Positions 1 to 8,345 of a stretch of DNA of 64,000 nt are shown piece after piece. This DNA is from Rhodopirellula halodulae (GTDB lineage: Bacteria; Planctomycetota; Planctomycetia; Pirellulales; Pirellulaceae): the NCBI RefSeq assembly GCF_020966775.1, contig NZ_JAJKFV010000004.1, forward strand, positions 124,001 to 188,000, in the 5' to 3' direction. Position 1 is the stretch's first letter. Each line of letters begins with the position of its first letter. The notes beneath the pieces are model-generated. The model was given only the letters and a program-made list of their open reading frames with translations. It had not been told where the DNA came from and made no database searches. The position numbers and the translations under genes were made by a program.

Positions 1-247
1 CCCTCTCGCCGCCAGTCGTGAAAAGCCGGCTGTCTCCGTTCGCAATGTCGTGAACCAAGAAGATTCTTGGGCGACGTCCTACAGCCATGGCGAGTTCTTG
101 CGTGCTGGCCACGACCAACGCCTGGTGATCGATCCGGACAACTTGACCATGTTGTTTCAGGGAGCCGACGATCGCGAATATCAAAAGGGTGGATACGGTG
201 ACATCACTTGGCATTTGGGACTGCTGAAGCAGGTGAAGTTGCCATGA
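1..247 (+). CDS. C-terminal end of an unidentified protein (5' truncated)
   Basis: An open frame enters from the left edge (codons in phase with base 2) and stops at 245-247, giving about 81 C-terminal residues. The tail is rich in Gly, Asp and aromatic residues (FQGADDREY, GYGDITWHLGLL) and has no membrane segment, so it looks like the end of a soluble or exported beta-rich protein. I do not recognise the family from this fragment. The stop codon overlaps the ATG of the next gene in an ATGA arrangement, so the two are probably co-transcribed and translationally coupled. An internal Met codon at 50 is unlikely to be the real start because the frame stays open upstream. Confidence 0.7.
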   Translation, partial: PLAASREKPAVSVRNVVNQEDSWATSYSHGEFLRAGHDQRLVIDPDNLTMLFQGADDREYQKGGYGDITWHLGLLKQVKLP

Positions 248-2730
248 GCGAAGCCAAGATCACGCCGGTTGCCAGCCGTGGATTGGCGATCATCCTCGGC
301 TTGATGGCACTGCTTCTCGGCGGTGCCTTGTTTTTTGATTGGGGTGCCGTGGATCAGTGGAGCGACGCAGGGCGAGCATGGGGATGGCTGGTCACCGCGA
401 TCAGCTTCTCGCTGGCAATCGTTTTGGCTCAAACCGGCTGGCGAGATCGCCGCTCGCCTTCGCGGTTGCGTTTGGATTGGTATCTGCCGGCGATCAAACG
501 TTTGCCACCCTCCACCAACCCCAGCGGTTCCATTCTCGGCCGAACCTTTCGGAGACTGCTGCCCGGTTTGCAATCCAATTGGCAAACGAAACAGCGCGGG
601 TTGCTGCGACGTTGGTTGCGACGATTGGGCCCAAGCTGGGTTGCATCGCCGCTGAGACGCCTGAGCCAAGCCACTTGCCTGATCGTGTTCTGTTGGTTGT
701 TTTTCTATGTGTGCTGGCCGTATCACGCCCAACCGAATCTTACAAACACTTTGGCGGACGTGACCTTTGTTGCGTTCGACCAAGACAGCCAAGCAGCAAC
801 GTTCCAAGCAAGCTTCTCGACCAAGAGCGACGAGACAGCCAACAATCGTGACCACTCGGGCAATGATTGGAAGGCGGGAGCCACTTGGTTTCTGACATCC
901 AAGCAAGCGGCGTCGGGTAGTTCCCCCGAACAGAACGCGCTCGGTGAATTCGCGGTGATCGACAAGTCAGAAGACTCCGTTCTTTTGCGGCCAGTCGGAG
1001 ATTTGAGTCCGTTGTTCGTGGATGTCATCACTGGAATGTCATTGTCCAAGGAGTTTGAAGCGACCGATCGTGATCCACTGGCATGGCCGGATCACTACAC
1101 CGAAAACTTGGACACGAAGGAATGGATTCCAGCGGAGACCTTCTTGATGATCGATCCGCTGTTGAGTTTGTCGACCGCGATTGCTTCACGCAGTTGGGTA
1201 TGGTCACTGTCATGTGCCGCCGCGATCTTGATCGTCTGCGTTTGTGTGCCCCGAGGCTTCTGCGGCTACTTGTGTCCGCTGGGCACCACGATCGATTTGT
1301 TCGACTGGGCCATTGCAGGCAGAACCAAACGCTGGCGAGTTCCCGACGAAGGGTGGTGGGTGCATGTGAAGTACTACTTGCTCGCGGGAATCTTGCTGGC
1401 CGCTTCAGCCGGCCTGCTCGTGTCCGGTTTCTTTGCCGCCATCCCCGTTGTCACACGCGGGTATTTGTTCCTGTTTGATCCATTGCAAAGCGGGGCTACT
1501 CGTGGCTGGCATTTGGTACCGAGCATGAACGTCGGGCATATCGTCAGCGTCGTCATGTTCTTCGCGGTGCTGGGACTGGGATTTTTGCGGCCTCGGTTCT
1601 GGTGCAAATACGTTTGTCCCAGCGGAGCGGTGTTCTCACTTGGAAACCTGTTTCGATTGACCGAGCGGAAAGTGGAATCCAGTTGCATTCACTGCAACAA
1701 GTGCGTCGAAATTTGCCCGTTTGATGCGATCAAGCCGGACTTCACCACACGCGTCACGGATTGCACGCTTTGTCAGTCCTGCGCGGGAGTCTGTCCGACC
1801 CATGCGATCAAGTTTGTGGAACGTTCCAACTTGGTCCAGTTGAAGGTTGAGAACGATCCACCAACGCACGAAACCTCCTTGGGGCGCCGAGGCTTTCTTT
1901 CGCTGGCGACCGGGTCTGCCGCTAGCATCGCGGGGGCAGCCGGAATCACCGTGCTAGGCAAAGGCTTGGGAGCCAACTTGGATGATCCCGATGCGTTTCG
2001 CCCCATACGTCCGCCGGGCAGCGTTCCCGAACAAGAGTTCTTGGAAATGTGCATTCGCTGTGGCGAATGCTTCAAAGCTTGTCCCAACAACGTGCTGCAG
2101 CCATTGGGTTTCGAACAGGGACTGGAAGGACTTTGGACGCCGGTGGTCCAAGCGGATTGGGCCGGTTGCGAATCGAGTTGCAACGCATGCGGCCAAGTTT
2201 GTCCGACCGGTGCCATTCGCGCGTTGCCCCTCGATGAAAAACGGCACGCTCGAATGGGATTGGCAATCGTCAACGAGACAACCTGTCTGCCGTTTGCCGG
2301 CAAAGAATCATGCGACCTGTGTGTTCAAGAATGCATTTCCGCCGGCTACGACGCGATTGAATACACACAGGTGGGCGTCGAGGTGGATGCGCAAGGCAAT
2401 CCGGTGGATGGAACGGGGTTCACGGCGCCGGTTGTTCTGGCTGACAAATGCGTTGGCTGCGGTCTGTGCCAAACTCGTTGCGTCGCGATCAATGTGAAAG
2501 AACGCGGCGTCCTGGATCATTCCGCCATCATTGTCGAGACAGGTGAGGGCCGCGAAGACCGGGTGATGTCCGGGTCTTACAAAGCGATGCACGATGAACG
2601 TCAATCGGCATCCTTGCGAATCATCGAATCAGATACCGAAACAGAGACACCAGCCGCCGAAGCGACGATCCAGATGGATGATCCATTCGGAACGGAATCT
2701 GAGCCCTCCGACGACATCAGCCCGTTCTGA
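244..2730 (+). CDS. Fused NapH/NapG-like membrane polyferredoxin
   Basis: 828 residues. The start is ATG at 244, preceded by AGGTGA and overlapping the upstream stop; an upstream TTG at 208 is less likely. The order is: N-terminal membrane segments, a periplasm-like loop, more membrane segments with CGYLCPLGT and CKYVCPSGA (the NapH/NosR CxxxCP signature), then two ferredoxin motifs (CIHCNKCVEICP, CTLCQSCAGVCP). At about residue 546 there is a twin-arginine-like GRRGFL followed by a hydrophobic stretch, then four more Cys clusters (CIRCGECFKACP, CNACGQVCP, CDLCVQEC, CVGCGLCQTRC). This reads as NapH joined to NapG. The likely role is membrane electron transfer from quinol through several [4Fe-4S] clusters to an unknown acceptor. 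No nap or nos catalytic gene is nearby. It lacks the N-terminal FMN domain of NosR. Confidence 0.85.
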   Translation: MSEAKITPVASRGLAIILGLMALLLGGALFFDWGAVDQWSDAGRAWGWLVTAISFSLAIVLAQTGWRDRRSPSRLRLDWYLPAIKRLPPSTNPSGSILGRTFRRLLPGLQSNWQTKQRGLLRRWLRRLGPSWVASPLRRLSQATCLIVFCWLFFYVCWPYHAQPNLTNTLADVTFVAFDQDSQAATFQASFSTKSDETANNRDHSGNDWKAGATWFLTSKQAASGSSPEQNALGEFAVIDKSEDSVLLRPVGDLSPLFVDVITGMSLSKEFEATDRDPLAWPDHYTENLDTKEWIPAETFLMIDPLLSLSTAIASRSWVWSLSCAAAILIVCVCVPRGFCGYLCPLGTTIDLFDWAIAGRTKRWRVPDEGWWVHVKYYLLAGILLAASAGLLVSGFFAAIPVVTRGYLFLFDPLQSGATRGWHLVPSMNVGHIVSVVMFFAVLGLGFLRPRFWCKYVCPSGAVFSLGNLFRLTERKVESSCIHCNKCVEICPFDAIKPDFTTRVTDCTLCQSCAGVCPTHAIKFVERSNLVQLKVENDPPTHETSLGRRGFLSLATGSAASIAGAAGITVLGKGLGANLDDPDAFRPIRPPGSVPEQEFLEMCIRCGECFKACPNNVLQPLGFEQGLEGLWTPVVQADWAGCESSCNACGQVCPTGAIRALPLDEKRHARMGLAIVNETTCLPFAGKESCDLCVQECISAGYDAIEYTQVGVEVDAQGNPVDGTGFTAPVVLADKCVGCGLCQTRCVAINVKERGVLDHSAIIVETGEGREDRVMSGSYKAMHDERQSASLRIIESDTETETPAAEATIQMDDPFGTESEPSDDISPF

Positions 2731-2900
2731 CGAGCGGCCTGACCAACGTTTGCATGAGTTGCTTGGCTGCCCCGTGGAAGCCGCGATGGTGATCGCATCC
2801 TTTGCGGAGCAAACGGCGACTCTGTTCGTACCAACAGCAGAGCAAGCACCACTCAGGCCGCATACAAATCAGGCCAAGCACCAATCAGGCCTCTTCCCAA
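2731..2900. other. Convergent intergenic region with short repeats
   Basis: 170 bases between converging genes. Three close copies of a CAxxAATCAGGCC-like word lie at roughly 2846-2893 (CACTCAGGCC, AAATCAGGCC, CAATCAGGCC). No convincing terminator stem or RNA gene is visible. Confidence 0.4.
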
Positions 2901-3191
2901 TCAAGCAATGTGTGTCAACTCATGCAGGACGAACTCTTCCACCATACCTTCGGTGGCAGCCTGATACGCTTTGATGTGGTCGTTGTTGGTGTGGTCCTGC
3001 CACAATTCGCGAGAATCCCAAATTTCAAAGAACAGAAAATGGGCCGGGTTCTCGTTGTCCTGATGCAAGTCGTACTGCACGCAGCCCGCTTCTTCGCGAG
3101 TGATCGGAACTAGATTTTCCAGTTGCGATTTCACGAAGTCGACTTGATCCGATTTCACTTTGATACTGGCGACGATCGTCAGTTTTGCCAC
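2901..3191 (-). CDS. Antibiotic biosynthesis monooxygenase (ABM) domain protein
   Basis: 96 residues, one complete ABM domain of the YgiN/quinol-monooxygenase type. It opens with a beta strand (KLTIVASIKVK), followed by the typical EEAGCVQYDLHQD and FLFFEIWDS segments and a final HIKAY helix. These proteins are dimeric ferredoxin-like folds that oxidise quinols or similar aromatics without a cofactor; the substrate here is unknown. It has no signal peptide, so it is probably cytoplasmic. It stands alone, convergent with the polyferredoxin and about 165 bases from the next gene on its left-to-right side, so it is probably monocistronic. Confidence 0.85.
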   Translation of the reverse strand: MAKLTIVASIKVKSDQVDFVKSQLENLVPITREEAGCVQYDLHQDNENPAHFLFFEIWDSRELWQDHTNNDHIKAYQAATEGMVEEFVLHELTHIA

Positions 3192-3356
3192 GATGGACTC
3201 CGAATGGATTGAGGTTCAACAACGCCGGGGCCAAATGCCAAACATTCGCGAATCACCGACGCTGTGTCACATCATGCCATCTGCGGCGAGCTTGTGAAAT
3301 CGTAGTTGCAAACGCTGACGCTGCCTTCGCGGGGAGAATGGCGACCGCGAGATCAC

Positions 3357-4565
3357 TCACTCGGCGGCGACCGCTTCGAAGATCGCGATTTGGCCATCGT
3401 TGCGTTTGCCTTTCTGGTTCTCGCCACCGTTTGGCCATGACAGGGCAATCCCGAACAGTTTGCCATCACGCTCAACGGCACAAAAACCATGCATGTGATG
3501 CATGTATTGCAAGCCGTCGTAATCGGCCGGGACCAATCGCCCGACCGGTTTGCCATCGGCAACGATCAGGACTGGAGCCACACCGTTGCTGTCGGCCAAA
3601 GGATTGAGCAACGGCAGATACATTTCGTTGCCGAACAGAGCGAGATTGCATGGGTTGGAACGAGGTGGCAACTGGATGAATTTTTCCTCGGAGGTTCCGG
3701 GCAGCTTTTGCATTTCGCCTTTGGCATCGAAACCGTAGACACGTCCGTGAGCACGCGAGGCAACTTCAATCACTTCGTCTCCATCGATCGTGGTCACTTC
3801 CACGCCGTGAGCGGTCGCGAAAGGGCCTCCTTGGCTGGTTTTGCCACCCCAAGCCGCACCGGTCCATTTCCAATTCCCGTCAACGAACTTGGCGGTCAAC
3901 GCGTAGTCACCAGGTGCGTAGCCGGTCACGACGATCAGCGATTCCGCTTCGGGTGCAAACACGACATCACATGGTGCGAACTTGCCTCCGTCGGCGTAGT
4001 ACCTGTTGATGGTTTCGTTTTCGAATTCGCCACCTTTAGGTGAGGTCAAAACAGCGACCACTTCACCACGTTTGGAAAGAACCACTTCGCCGGTGTTGGT
4101 GGAGGCGAAGGCCCAGTAGGACTCGTCGTTGAACAAAAAACAGTCCGCTCCGTGAGAGTTCATTCCCTCCGCGAACTTGGGGTCCTGGTTTTCAACCAAG
4201 CTCCACGATTTCAATTCCGCATCCAGTGCAACCAAACCATGTCGGCTGACGACCGTCACAACTTCCTTGGTCACGGGGTCTTGGTCGGCGTTGTTGTGCA
4301 GTCCGCCTTTGGCCGCGGCGGCCAGCGCGTCCGATTGTTGGCCGAGGTCGGCACGGTGCTTCCAAGCGTAGGTCACGTCACCGATTTGGAAGGTGCTGGG
4401 CAGATTCGGATCGGTCGCACTGGACTTGGCAACCAGGGTTTCCGACGAATGCTCGTGACCTTCGTGGGCGACGCCAGTGTTGGCGATTCCGCTGCATAAA
4501 AGACCAGCGAGAAACGCAGGAACGAAACATCGAGCAGAGATAGAAATGGACGCGTTGCGACGCAT
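3357..4565 (-). CDS. Secreted His-rich N-terminus, beta-propeller-like protein
   Basis: 402 residues. An N-terminal signal peptide (FVPAFLAGLLCSGIANTGVAH) is followed immediately by HEGHEH, a likely metal-binding patch. The rest alternates short strands with repeated V-V-x-G and G-x-V/L blocks, as in WD/NHL-type propellers, and includes a conserved-looking MHHMHGFC segment near the C-terminus. It resembles periplasmic metal-trafficking propellers in general layout (His-rich leader plus propeller), but I cannot assign it to AztD or any named family. A TCACGTCGTGA palindrome at 4617-4627, about 52 bases upstream of the start, could be an operator. It is probably monocistronic. Confidence 0.65.
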   Translation of the reverse strand: MRRNASISISARCFVPAFLAGLLCSGIANTGVAHEGHEHSSETLVAKSSATDPNLPSTFQIGDVTYAWKHRADLGQQSDALAAAAKGGLHNNADQDPVTKEVVTVVSRHGLVALDAELKSWSLVENQDPKFAEGMNSHGADCFLFNDESYWAFASTNTGEVVLSKRGEVVAVLTSPKGGEFENETINRYYADGGKFAPCDVVFAPEAESLIVVTGYAPGDYALTAKFVDGNWKWTGAAWGGKTSQGGPFATAHGVEVTTIDGDEVIEVASRAHGRVYGFDAKGEMQKLPGTSEEKFIQLPPRSNPCNLALFGNEMYLPLLNPLADSNGVAPVLIVADGKPVGRLVPADYDGLQYMHHMHGFCAVERDGKLFGIALSWPNGGENQKGKRNDGQIAIFEAVAAE

Positions 4566-5214
4566 GGAGACTCTTGATTTGCATTGAGAACTGAACGCGA
4601 GCGAAGCGGGATGGTGTCACGTCGTGAGAAACAACGTTCGCAATCGCTGGCGGTGGAGAGCGGACAATGAAGTGGCAGCTGAACAGATACAAAGACGTGT
4701 TCCAGACCAACTGGAGGCGGTCGATGTCCGCGAATCGCGTTCGGAATGAGCCGTCCTCGTAGCAGCCGTCACTTCATGAGTTGAAAAATATAGCTGCGGT
4801 CAAAGTCATCGCTATCCCATCCGTCACTGTTGCGATGCCAAGCGACAACGGGCGTCAATCAATAGATCCCGGCAAGGTAAGAGAACGTTCCGTTATCGCT
4901 TCCCTGAGTGCTAGCGGCCTACGCTATGAATAGGCGGGGACATGCAATCGAGCGAATGATTCTTTCGAAAAAAGATGCTGATCGCGACGCGTGAATCTTT
5001 CGCTAGCCAGTTTGACGACCGAACCACACGAAGAAGGACAAGTCGCGGGCTGCAAAGAGCATTGCGAAGAATGCCCGGCCAAGAAAGTCCTCTGCGAAGA
5101 AAGACTCCTGCCGAGAATCAGTTTTGCGAAGAAAGACGATGGGTGGGTGCGATCGCAACGCAAACGCACCCATCGCATTGCCCGCCGTGGTTACCCATCC
5201 GGGCTGACGGTCGA
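4566..5214. other. 649-base intergenic region
   Basis: No gene is supported here. It holds the upstream region of the secreted His-rich gene (palindrome TCACGTCGTGA at 4617-4627) and, at its right end, a terminator-like stem for the copper storage gene. The middle part (about 4780-4950) is locally more AT-rich. Open frames in this region have no coding-like composition. Confidence 0.5.
5144..5172 (-). terminator. Stem-loop downstream of the copper storage gene
   Basis: TGGGTGCG (5144-5151) pairs with CGCACCCA (5165-5172) around a 13-base loop. On the minus strand the stem is followed by a pyrimidine-rich TCTTTCTTCG. It lies 42 bases past the stop of the gene at 5215-5547. Confidence 0.5.
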
Positions 5215-5547
5215 TCAGGCGGCCATTGCCGAGCAGCTTTCATGGCACTTGCGGCAGCATTCGACACAGGCGTCCATGTCGCCGACCTGCTGGCAACTCT
5301 TCGCACACGCATCGCAAATCTCTGCGCAGGCACGACAGTAATGCGAGTGAAAGTCGCTGTTTCGGCTCATGAAGTCGACGCAGGCCGAACATGCGGCGGC
5401 GCAATCCAGCATCAACTTGACGTGTTCTTGCTCGACGTGTGAGCCGCCTTCTTTCAAACACACTCGAGTGAGCATGTCCTGGATGGTTGTCTGGCAGTTC
5501 TGGCAATTTTCAATGCATTGATCTTTTGAGAGGGTAGCAGTTCCCAT
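5215..5547 (-). CDS. Four-helix-bundle copper storage protein (Csp/DUF326)
   Basis: 110 residues with 17 cysteines in repeated CxxxC/CxxC spacing (CIENCQNC, CAAACSAC, CRACAEICDACAKSC, CVECCRKCHESC). This is the hallmark of Csp proteins, whose cysteines line a four-helix bundle and hold many Cu(I) ions. There is no Tat or Sec leader, so this should be the cytosolic Csp3-like type. I chose the ATG at 5547 because CAGGAGT sits correctly upstream; the frame stays open 22 codons further up but without a ribosome site. A near-consensus sigma-54 promoter lies 63 bases upstream (5610-5624). The hydrolase operon ends 95 bases upstream on the same strand and could read through. Confidence 0.9.
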   Translation of the reverse strand: MGTATLSKDQCIENCQNCQTTIQDMLTRVCLKEGGSHVEQEHVKLMLDCAAACSACVDFMSRNSDFHSHYCRACAEICDACAKSCQQVGDMDACVECCRKCHESCSAMAA

Positions 5548-5609
5548 GTTTGACTCCTGGTAAGAACAGACGGAACGTGAACCCAACGGTTCACCCGAAA
5601 TCAAGGTCC

Positions 5610-5624
5610 GCAACTGATGTACCA
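5610..5624 (-). promoter_or_regulatory. Sigma-54 promoter for the copper storage gene
   Basis: The minus strand reads TGGTAC-ATCAG-TTGC, with the invariant GG and GC separated by 10 bases. This matches the sigma-54 consensus TGGCAC-N5-TTGC except for C to T at the fourth base, which is a common variant. It points at the gene whose ATG is at 5547. Activator sites would fall in the 3' end of the hydrolase gene. Confidence 0.7.
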
Positions 5625-5642
5625 GTCATTCCGCGCGGGCAG

Positions 5643-6500
5643 TCATTCCGAGGAAGTCGCCTCCAGCCACGCCTCGATGGCTCGGTAAGCGCGATCGCGA
5701 TCCGCTTCAATCAAGAGCGAATGCCTCATGCCCACCAGCGGGACATGTTGGCAATGCGATCCCGCTTGGCGAACGAAGTCAACCGTCGTTTGGGAATCAC
5801 AGAGTTCGTCTTCGCTGCCCGTCAGCACCAGCAAGTCATGTTCAAGCTCGCTTGCGTGATCCAGCAACCAAATTCCGTGATTGAGAAGCTGGCTGCCAAT
5901 CCCAATCGACAAGCTTTCGTGGACCAACTCGTCCGTTGCAATTTTGCGAAGTGCGTCATCGTCCTGCGTCAATTGTGTCGGGTCGATCGATGCCGAAACG
6001 CGAATGTGCGGGATCAGCTTTCCGGTCAGCCAAGCCGCGAAGGCTTGCGGTCGGGTTGGTGGATTGGGCGGCAGAATCATTGGGTTGGTGACCACCGCGC
6101 GGCGGACATGCTGGTTTTCTCGACCGAGCAATTGATTGAGTACCAAGTTGCCGCCCATGCTGTGACCAAGCAAAACCAATTCGGCACTGGGAAACTGCTG
6201 AGCGGCAAAATCCAGTGCAACCGTGATATCGTCGACCAGCGTCTCAAAACTAGGTGCATCGCCACGAGCACCGGGGCTTTCACCATGACCATGTTGATCA
6301 TAAAGGACGACCCCGCGTCCTTTGTCCGTCATCCGCTGAACAAAATCTGGATAGCACCCGACATGCTCGCCCAGTCCATGGACCACCACCCAACATAAAT
6401 CCGCCGCCGCGGGGCCGTCGACTTGGCAGTGCAACTCCCTTCCGTCCAGTGTTTCGAAATGGGTGAGCTCGGAGCTGCTTGGTTCAAGATTGGAAACCAT
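5643..6500 (-). CDS. Alpha/beta hydrolase, monoacylglycerol-lipase-like
   Basis: 285 residues, cytoplasmic. It has the oxyanion-region HGLGEH at about 41-46, the DxHGHGxS strand (YDQHGHGES, about 68-74) and the nucleophile elbow GHSMGG with Ser114. A late Asp (TGSEDELCD) and His (GMRHSLL) complete the triad. This pattern is typical of Hydrolase_4/serine aminopeptidase S33 enzymes such as monoacylglycerol lipases and lysophospholipases; the substrate is not known. It starts 21 bases after the stop of the 93-residue gene on the same strand, so the two form an operon behind the sigma-54 site at 6975-6989. Confidence 0.85.
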   Translation of the reverse strand: MVSNLEPSSSELTHFETLDGRELHCQVDGPAAADLCWVVVHGLGEHVGCYPDFVQRMTDKGRGVVLYDQHGHGESPGARGDAPSFETLVDDITVALDFAAQQFPSAELVLLGHSMGGNLVLNQLLGRENQHVRRAVVTNPMILPPNPPTRPQAFAAWLTGKLIPHIRVSASIDPTQLTQDDDALRKIATDELVHESLSIGIGSQLLNHGIWLLDHASELEHDLLVLTGSEDELCDSQTTVDFVRQAGSHCQHVPLVGMRHSLLIEADRDRAYRAIEAWLEATSSE

Positions 6501-6521
6501 GTTTGGACATCGCCGTGAGTA

Positions 6522-6803
6522 TCACGCGTCTTCGCGTTGGATGAATTTGCAGAAACGACTGACGTCTCCCTCCGCGGTTTCGTCATCGTGCAGAAACGCG
6601 AGTTGAGCTTCTTCGAACTTGGCAAAGAAATCTTCCCAGCTAATCGTCGACAGTTCGTCGTTGCGTCCGCCGTGCGGAAAGTCGATGCGAAGCAACCCAA
6701 CATCGCTATCGGATCGGGTGGTGGATTCGACGGTGGAGGGAACTCCGCCGCGTTCTTGAACCCATTGTTGGATAGTCGAGTGGTCAGTCGTTGTCTTGGC
6801 CAT
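6522..6803 (-). CDS. Conserved 93-residue protein of unknown function
   Basis: Small, acidic and cytoplasmic. It begins MAKTTTDHSTIQQW and carries the pattern GGVPSTVEST, LRIDFPHGG, ISWEDFFAKFEE, LAFLHDDE and SRFCKFI. From memory, this widespread small family is often labelled 1,4-alpha-glucan branching enzyme in databases. Nothing in its sequence supports a catalytic role, since it is far too short and has no GH13 motifs. It is the first gene of a two-gene unit with the hydrolase, preceded by a consensus sigma-54 promoter. A stress-related accessory role is an inference from that context only. Confidence 0.75.
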   Translation of the reverse strand: MAKTTTDHSTIQQWVQERGGVPSTVESTTRSDSDVGLLRIDFPHGGRNDELSTISWEDFFAKFEEAQLAFLHDDETAEGDVSRFCKFIQREDA

Positions 6804-6824
6804 ATCGTAGATCCTCGGAAAGGT

Positions 6825-6840
6825 TGGTCACAAATTTGCA
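6825..6840 (+). promoter_or_regulatory. Possible sigma-54 promoter towards EcsC
   Basis: The sequence TTGGTCACAAATTTGCA has GG (6826-6827), 10 bases, then GC (6838-6839) in a good TTGCA context, but the -24 box is TGGTCA rather than TGGCAC. It lies 272 bases before the EcsC start and inside the transcribed leader of the opposing promoter, so it is less certain than the others. Confidence 0.3.
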
Positions 6841-6886
6841 CAGTGAGACAGACAACACGGAATCGCCAACGCTATCCTGCTCAACG

Positions 6887-6919
6887 GGCCTGCTGAACTG
6901 GCCTGCTGAACTGGCCTGC
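6887..6919. repeat. 13-base tandem repeat, 2.6 copies
   Basis: GGCCTGCTGAACT is repeated exactly at 6887-6899 and 6900-6912, with a partial third copy (GGCCTGC) from 6913. It lies between the two sigma-54-type sites. Confidence 0.85.
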
Positions 6920-6974
6920 GCAGCTAGATTGGTAGCCGGCTTTCACGTGGGTGTGTCGCTGGTGCAATCTCCAC

Positions 6975-6989
6975 GCAAGGTCCGTGCCA
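6975..6989 (-). promoter_or_regulatory. Consensus sigma-54 promoter for the 93-residue gene and hydrolase
   Basis: The minus strand reads TGGCAC-GGACC-TTGC, an exact match to the sigma-54 consensus with correct GG-N10-GC spacing. It lies 172 bases upstream of the ATG at 6803. Confidence 0.75.
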
Positions 6990-7111
6990 CCCAACTGTTC
7001 GATCAAATTTGGATCGCCGAACCCGAGTGAGACTCACCGCAGCGATGGTAGGTTTGGCCCACACTCATCAACCATTCTCGACGCATCGTCGCTTCATCGG
7101 AGAACAAAGTT

Positions 7112-7942
7112 TTGAACGAGAACTTGCTGACGGACGAACTTCCCGCTGATGCTTTGGAAGAACTTCGAATCGCGAAAAAGACGTTGGAGCATCATGGGAT
7201 CGCGGATCGGCTGACCGAGATGATTGGTGCACCGATTACCGCTTCGCTACGCATGCTGCCCGACGGTGTCGAATCCGCAGTCCATGCGGCGATCGATAAA
7301 TCGCTGCACGTCGCATTGGACGTGGCACTCAAAACACTGGGCGAAGGCGAGGGCTCGGGCGGCAAATTGGGCAAACCCAAACTGCTGTCACACAAAGTCC
7401 TGGCCGGTTTGAGTGGGGCCGCGGGAGGTGCGTTGGGCGGAGCGACCGTGGTGGCGGAATTGCCCGTTTCAACGGTGTTGATTCTACGTAGCGTCGCGGA
7501 TATCGCACGCAGTGAAGGCGAGGATTTGGCGCAGGTCGAAACACGTTTGGCGTGCTTGGAAGTCTTCGCATTGGATCCGGGAAATGATGCCGAGATCGAT
7601 GATGAAACCGAGATCGGATACTTCGCCGTACGAGCCGCCATGGCCAAACAGATCAAAGACGCATCGACCTACATTTTGAAACACGGCGTGCGTGACCAAG
7701 CTGCTCCACCTTTGGTTCGCTTGGTGGCTCAAATTGGCAAGCGATTTGGCGTCGTTGTCAGTGAGAAACTGGCGGCTCAGGCGATCCCAGTAATTGGTGC
7801 GGTTGGCGGAGCGTTGATCAACAGCTACTTCATCGATCACTACCAAGATCTCGCTCGGGCCCACTTCACCATCCGCCGACTCGAACGGCAGCACGGCGAA
7901 GCGTTGATTCGCGAAGCCTACTCGAACCTGGAAGTAAAGTGA
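7112..7942 (+). CDS. EcsC family protein
   Basis: 276 residues. The start is a TTG at 7112 with GGAG at 7099-7102; no suitable ATG is present near the conserved beginning. The central Gly/Ala-rich stretch (KVLAGLSGAAGGALGGATVVAELPVSTVLILRS, about 92-124) followed by DIARSEGEDL and CLEVFALDPG is characteristic of EcsC domains. A second Gly-rich segment (AIPVIGAVGGALINSYFIDH) lies near the C-terminus. EcsC proteins are membrane-associated and poorly understood; Bacillus ecsC accompanies an ABC exporter, but no transporter is present here. It sits among stress-type genes and may be sigma-54 dependent (weak site at 6825-6840). Confidence 0.8.
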   Translation: MNENLLTDELPADALEELRIAKKTLEHHGIADRLTEMIGAPITASLRMLPDGVESAVHAAIDKSLHVALDVALKTLGEGEGSGGKLGKPKLLSHKVLAGLSGAAGGALGGATVVAELPVSTVLILRSVADIARSEGEDLAQVETRLACLEVFALDPGNDAEIDDETEIGYFAVRAAMAKQIKDASTYILKHGVRDQAAPPLVRLVAQIGKRFGVVVSEKLAAQAIPVIGAVGGALINSYFIDHYQDLARAHFTIRRLERQHGEALIREAYSNLEVK

Positions 7943-8097
7943 TCGCTTCGGCAATTTCCGTGATTGGCCCCGCATGACGCCGTCCGACAAGACGCGGCCA
8001 GAGAGGTTGCGACCAAACAGAACGCCACACAGCATTGAATGGTCATTTCGCGACCAGGTTGCTCCATGACCGAACGTTTTTCGTGAGAACCGGAGTC

Positions 8098-8131
8098 GAA
8101 CAGTGTTTGCGGCGGAACAGTGCTCGCGGCG
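8098..8131. repeat. 17-base tandem repeat, possible activator site
   Basis: GAACAGTGTTTGCGGCG (8098-8114) is followed directly by GAACAGTGCTCGCGGCG (8115-8131), with two mismatches. It lies 61-94 bases upstream of the sigma-54 promoter, the usual place for enhancer-binding-protein sites. Confidence 0.7.
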
Positions 8132-8191
8132 GATTGATTGGGTGACAAGATGCTTTGCACCGATCCCAAAATTCCTTTCTCCAGCTGGGAT

Positions 8192-8207
8192 TGGTACGAC
8201 CTTTGCA
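8192..8207 (+). promoter_or_regulatory. Sigma-54 promoter for the AI-2E permease gene
   Basis: TGGTAC-GACCT-TTGCA, with GG at 8193-8194 and GC at 8205-8206 separated by 10 bases. It differs from consensus only by C to T in the -24 box. It is 139 bases upstream of the ATG at 8346. Confidence 0.7.
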
Positions 8208-8345
8208 ATTTCAGACGTCGCTCGCGGAAATGCTGGGGTTTCTGGCGAATGCACGGTGTAGGTTTCCTCCCGCGACTCGATAGTTTGCGGTGATCGGCCA
8301 AGACCGGTAGCTGTTTGAATCACCCTGCTGAGCCATTTCACCGCA

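Larger units (their letters stand above)
6804..7111. other. Divergent regulatory region, 308 bases
   Basis: It lies between the 93-residue gene (minus) and the EcsC gene (plus). It contains two sigma-54-type sites (6825-6840 plus, 6975-6989 minus) and a 13-base tandem repeat. It also has a perfect GTGAG-A-CTCAC palindrome near 7028-7040 and an imperfect GTTCGATC/GATCGCCGAAC pair near 6996-7023, either of which could be an activator site for the minus promoter. No gene is seen. Confidence 0.5.
7943..8345. other. Intergenic regulatory region before the AI-2E gene, 403 bases
   Basis: Contains a 17-base tandem repeat (8098-8131) and a sigma-54 promoter (8192-8207), both oriented towards the AI-2E permease gene. 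No supported gene lies in it; a 42-codon minus-strand frame starting with a hydrophobic Cys-rich stretch near 8045 lacks a ribosome site. Confidence 0.5.

Noticed and set aside
7918-8045. Tiny Cys-rich hydrophobic peptide on the minus strand
   Set aside because: Resembles a lipoprotein leader but lacks a ribosome site, a promoter and a proper lipobox.
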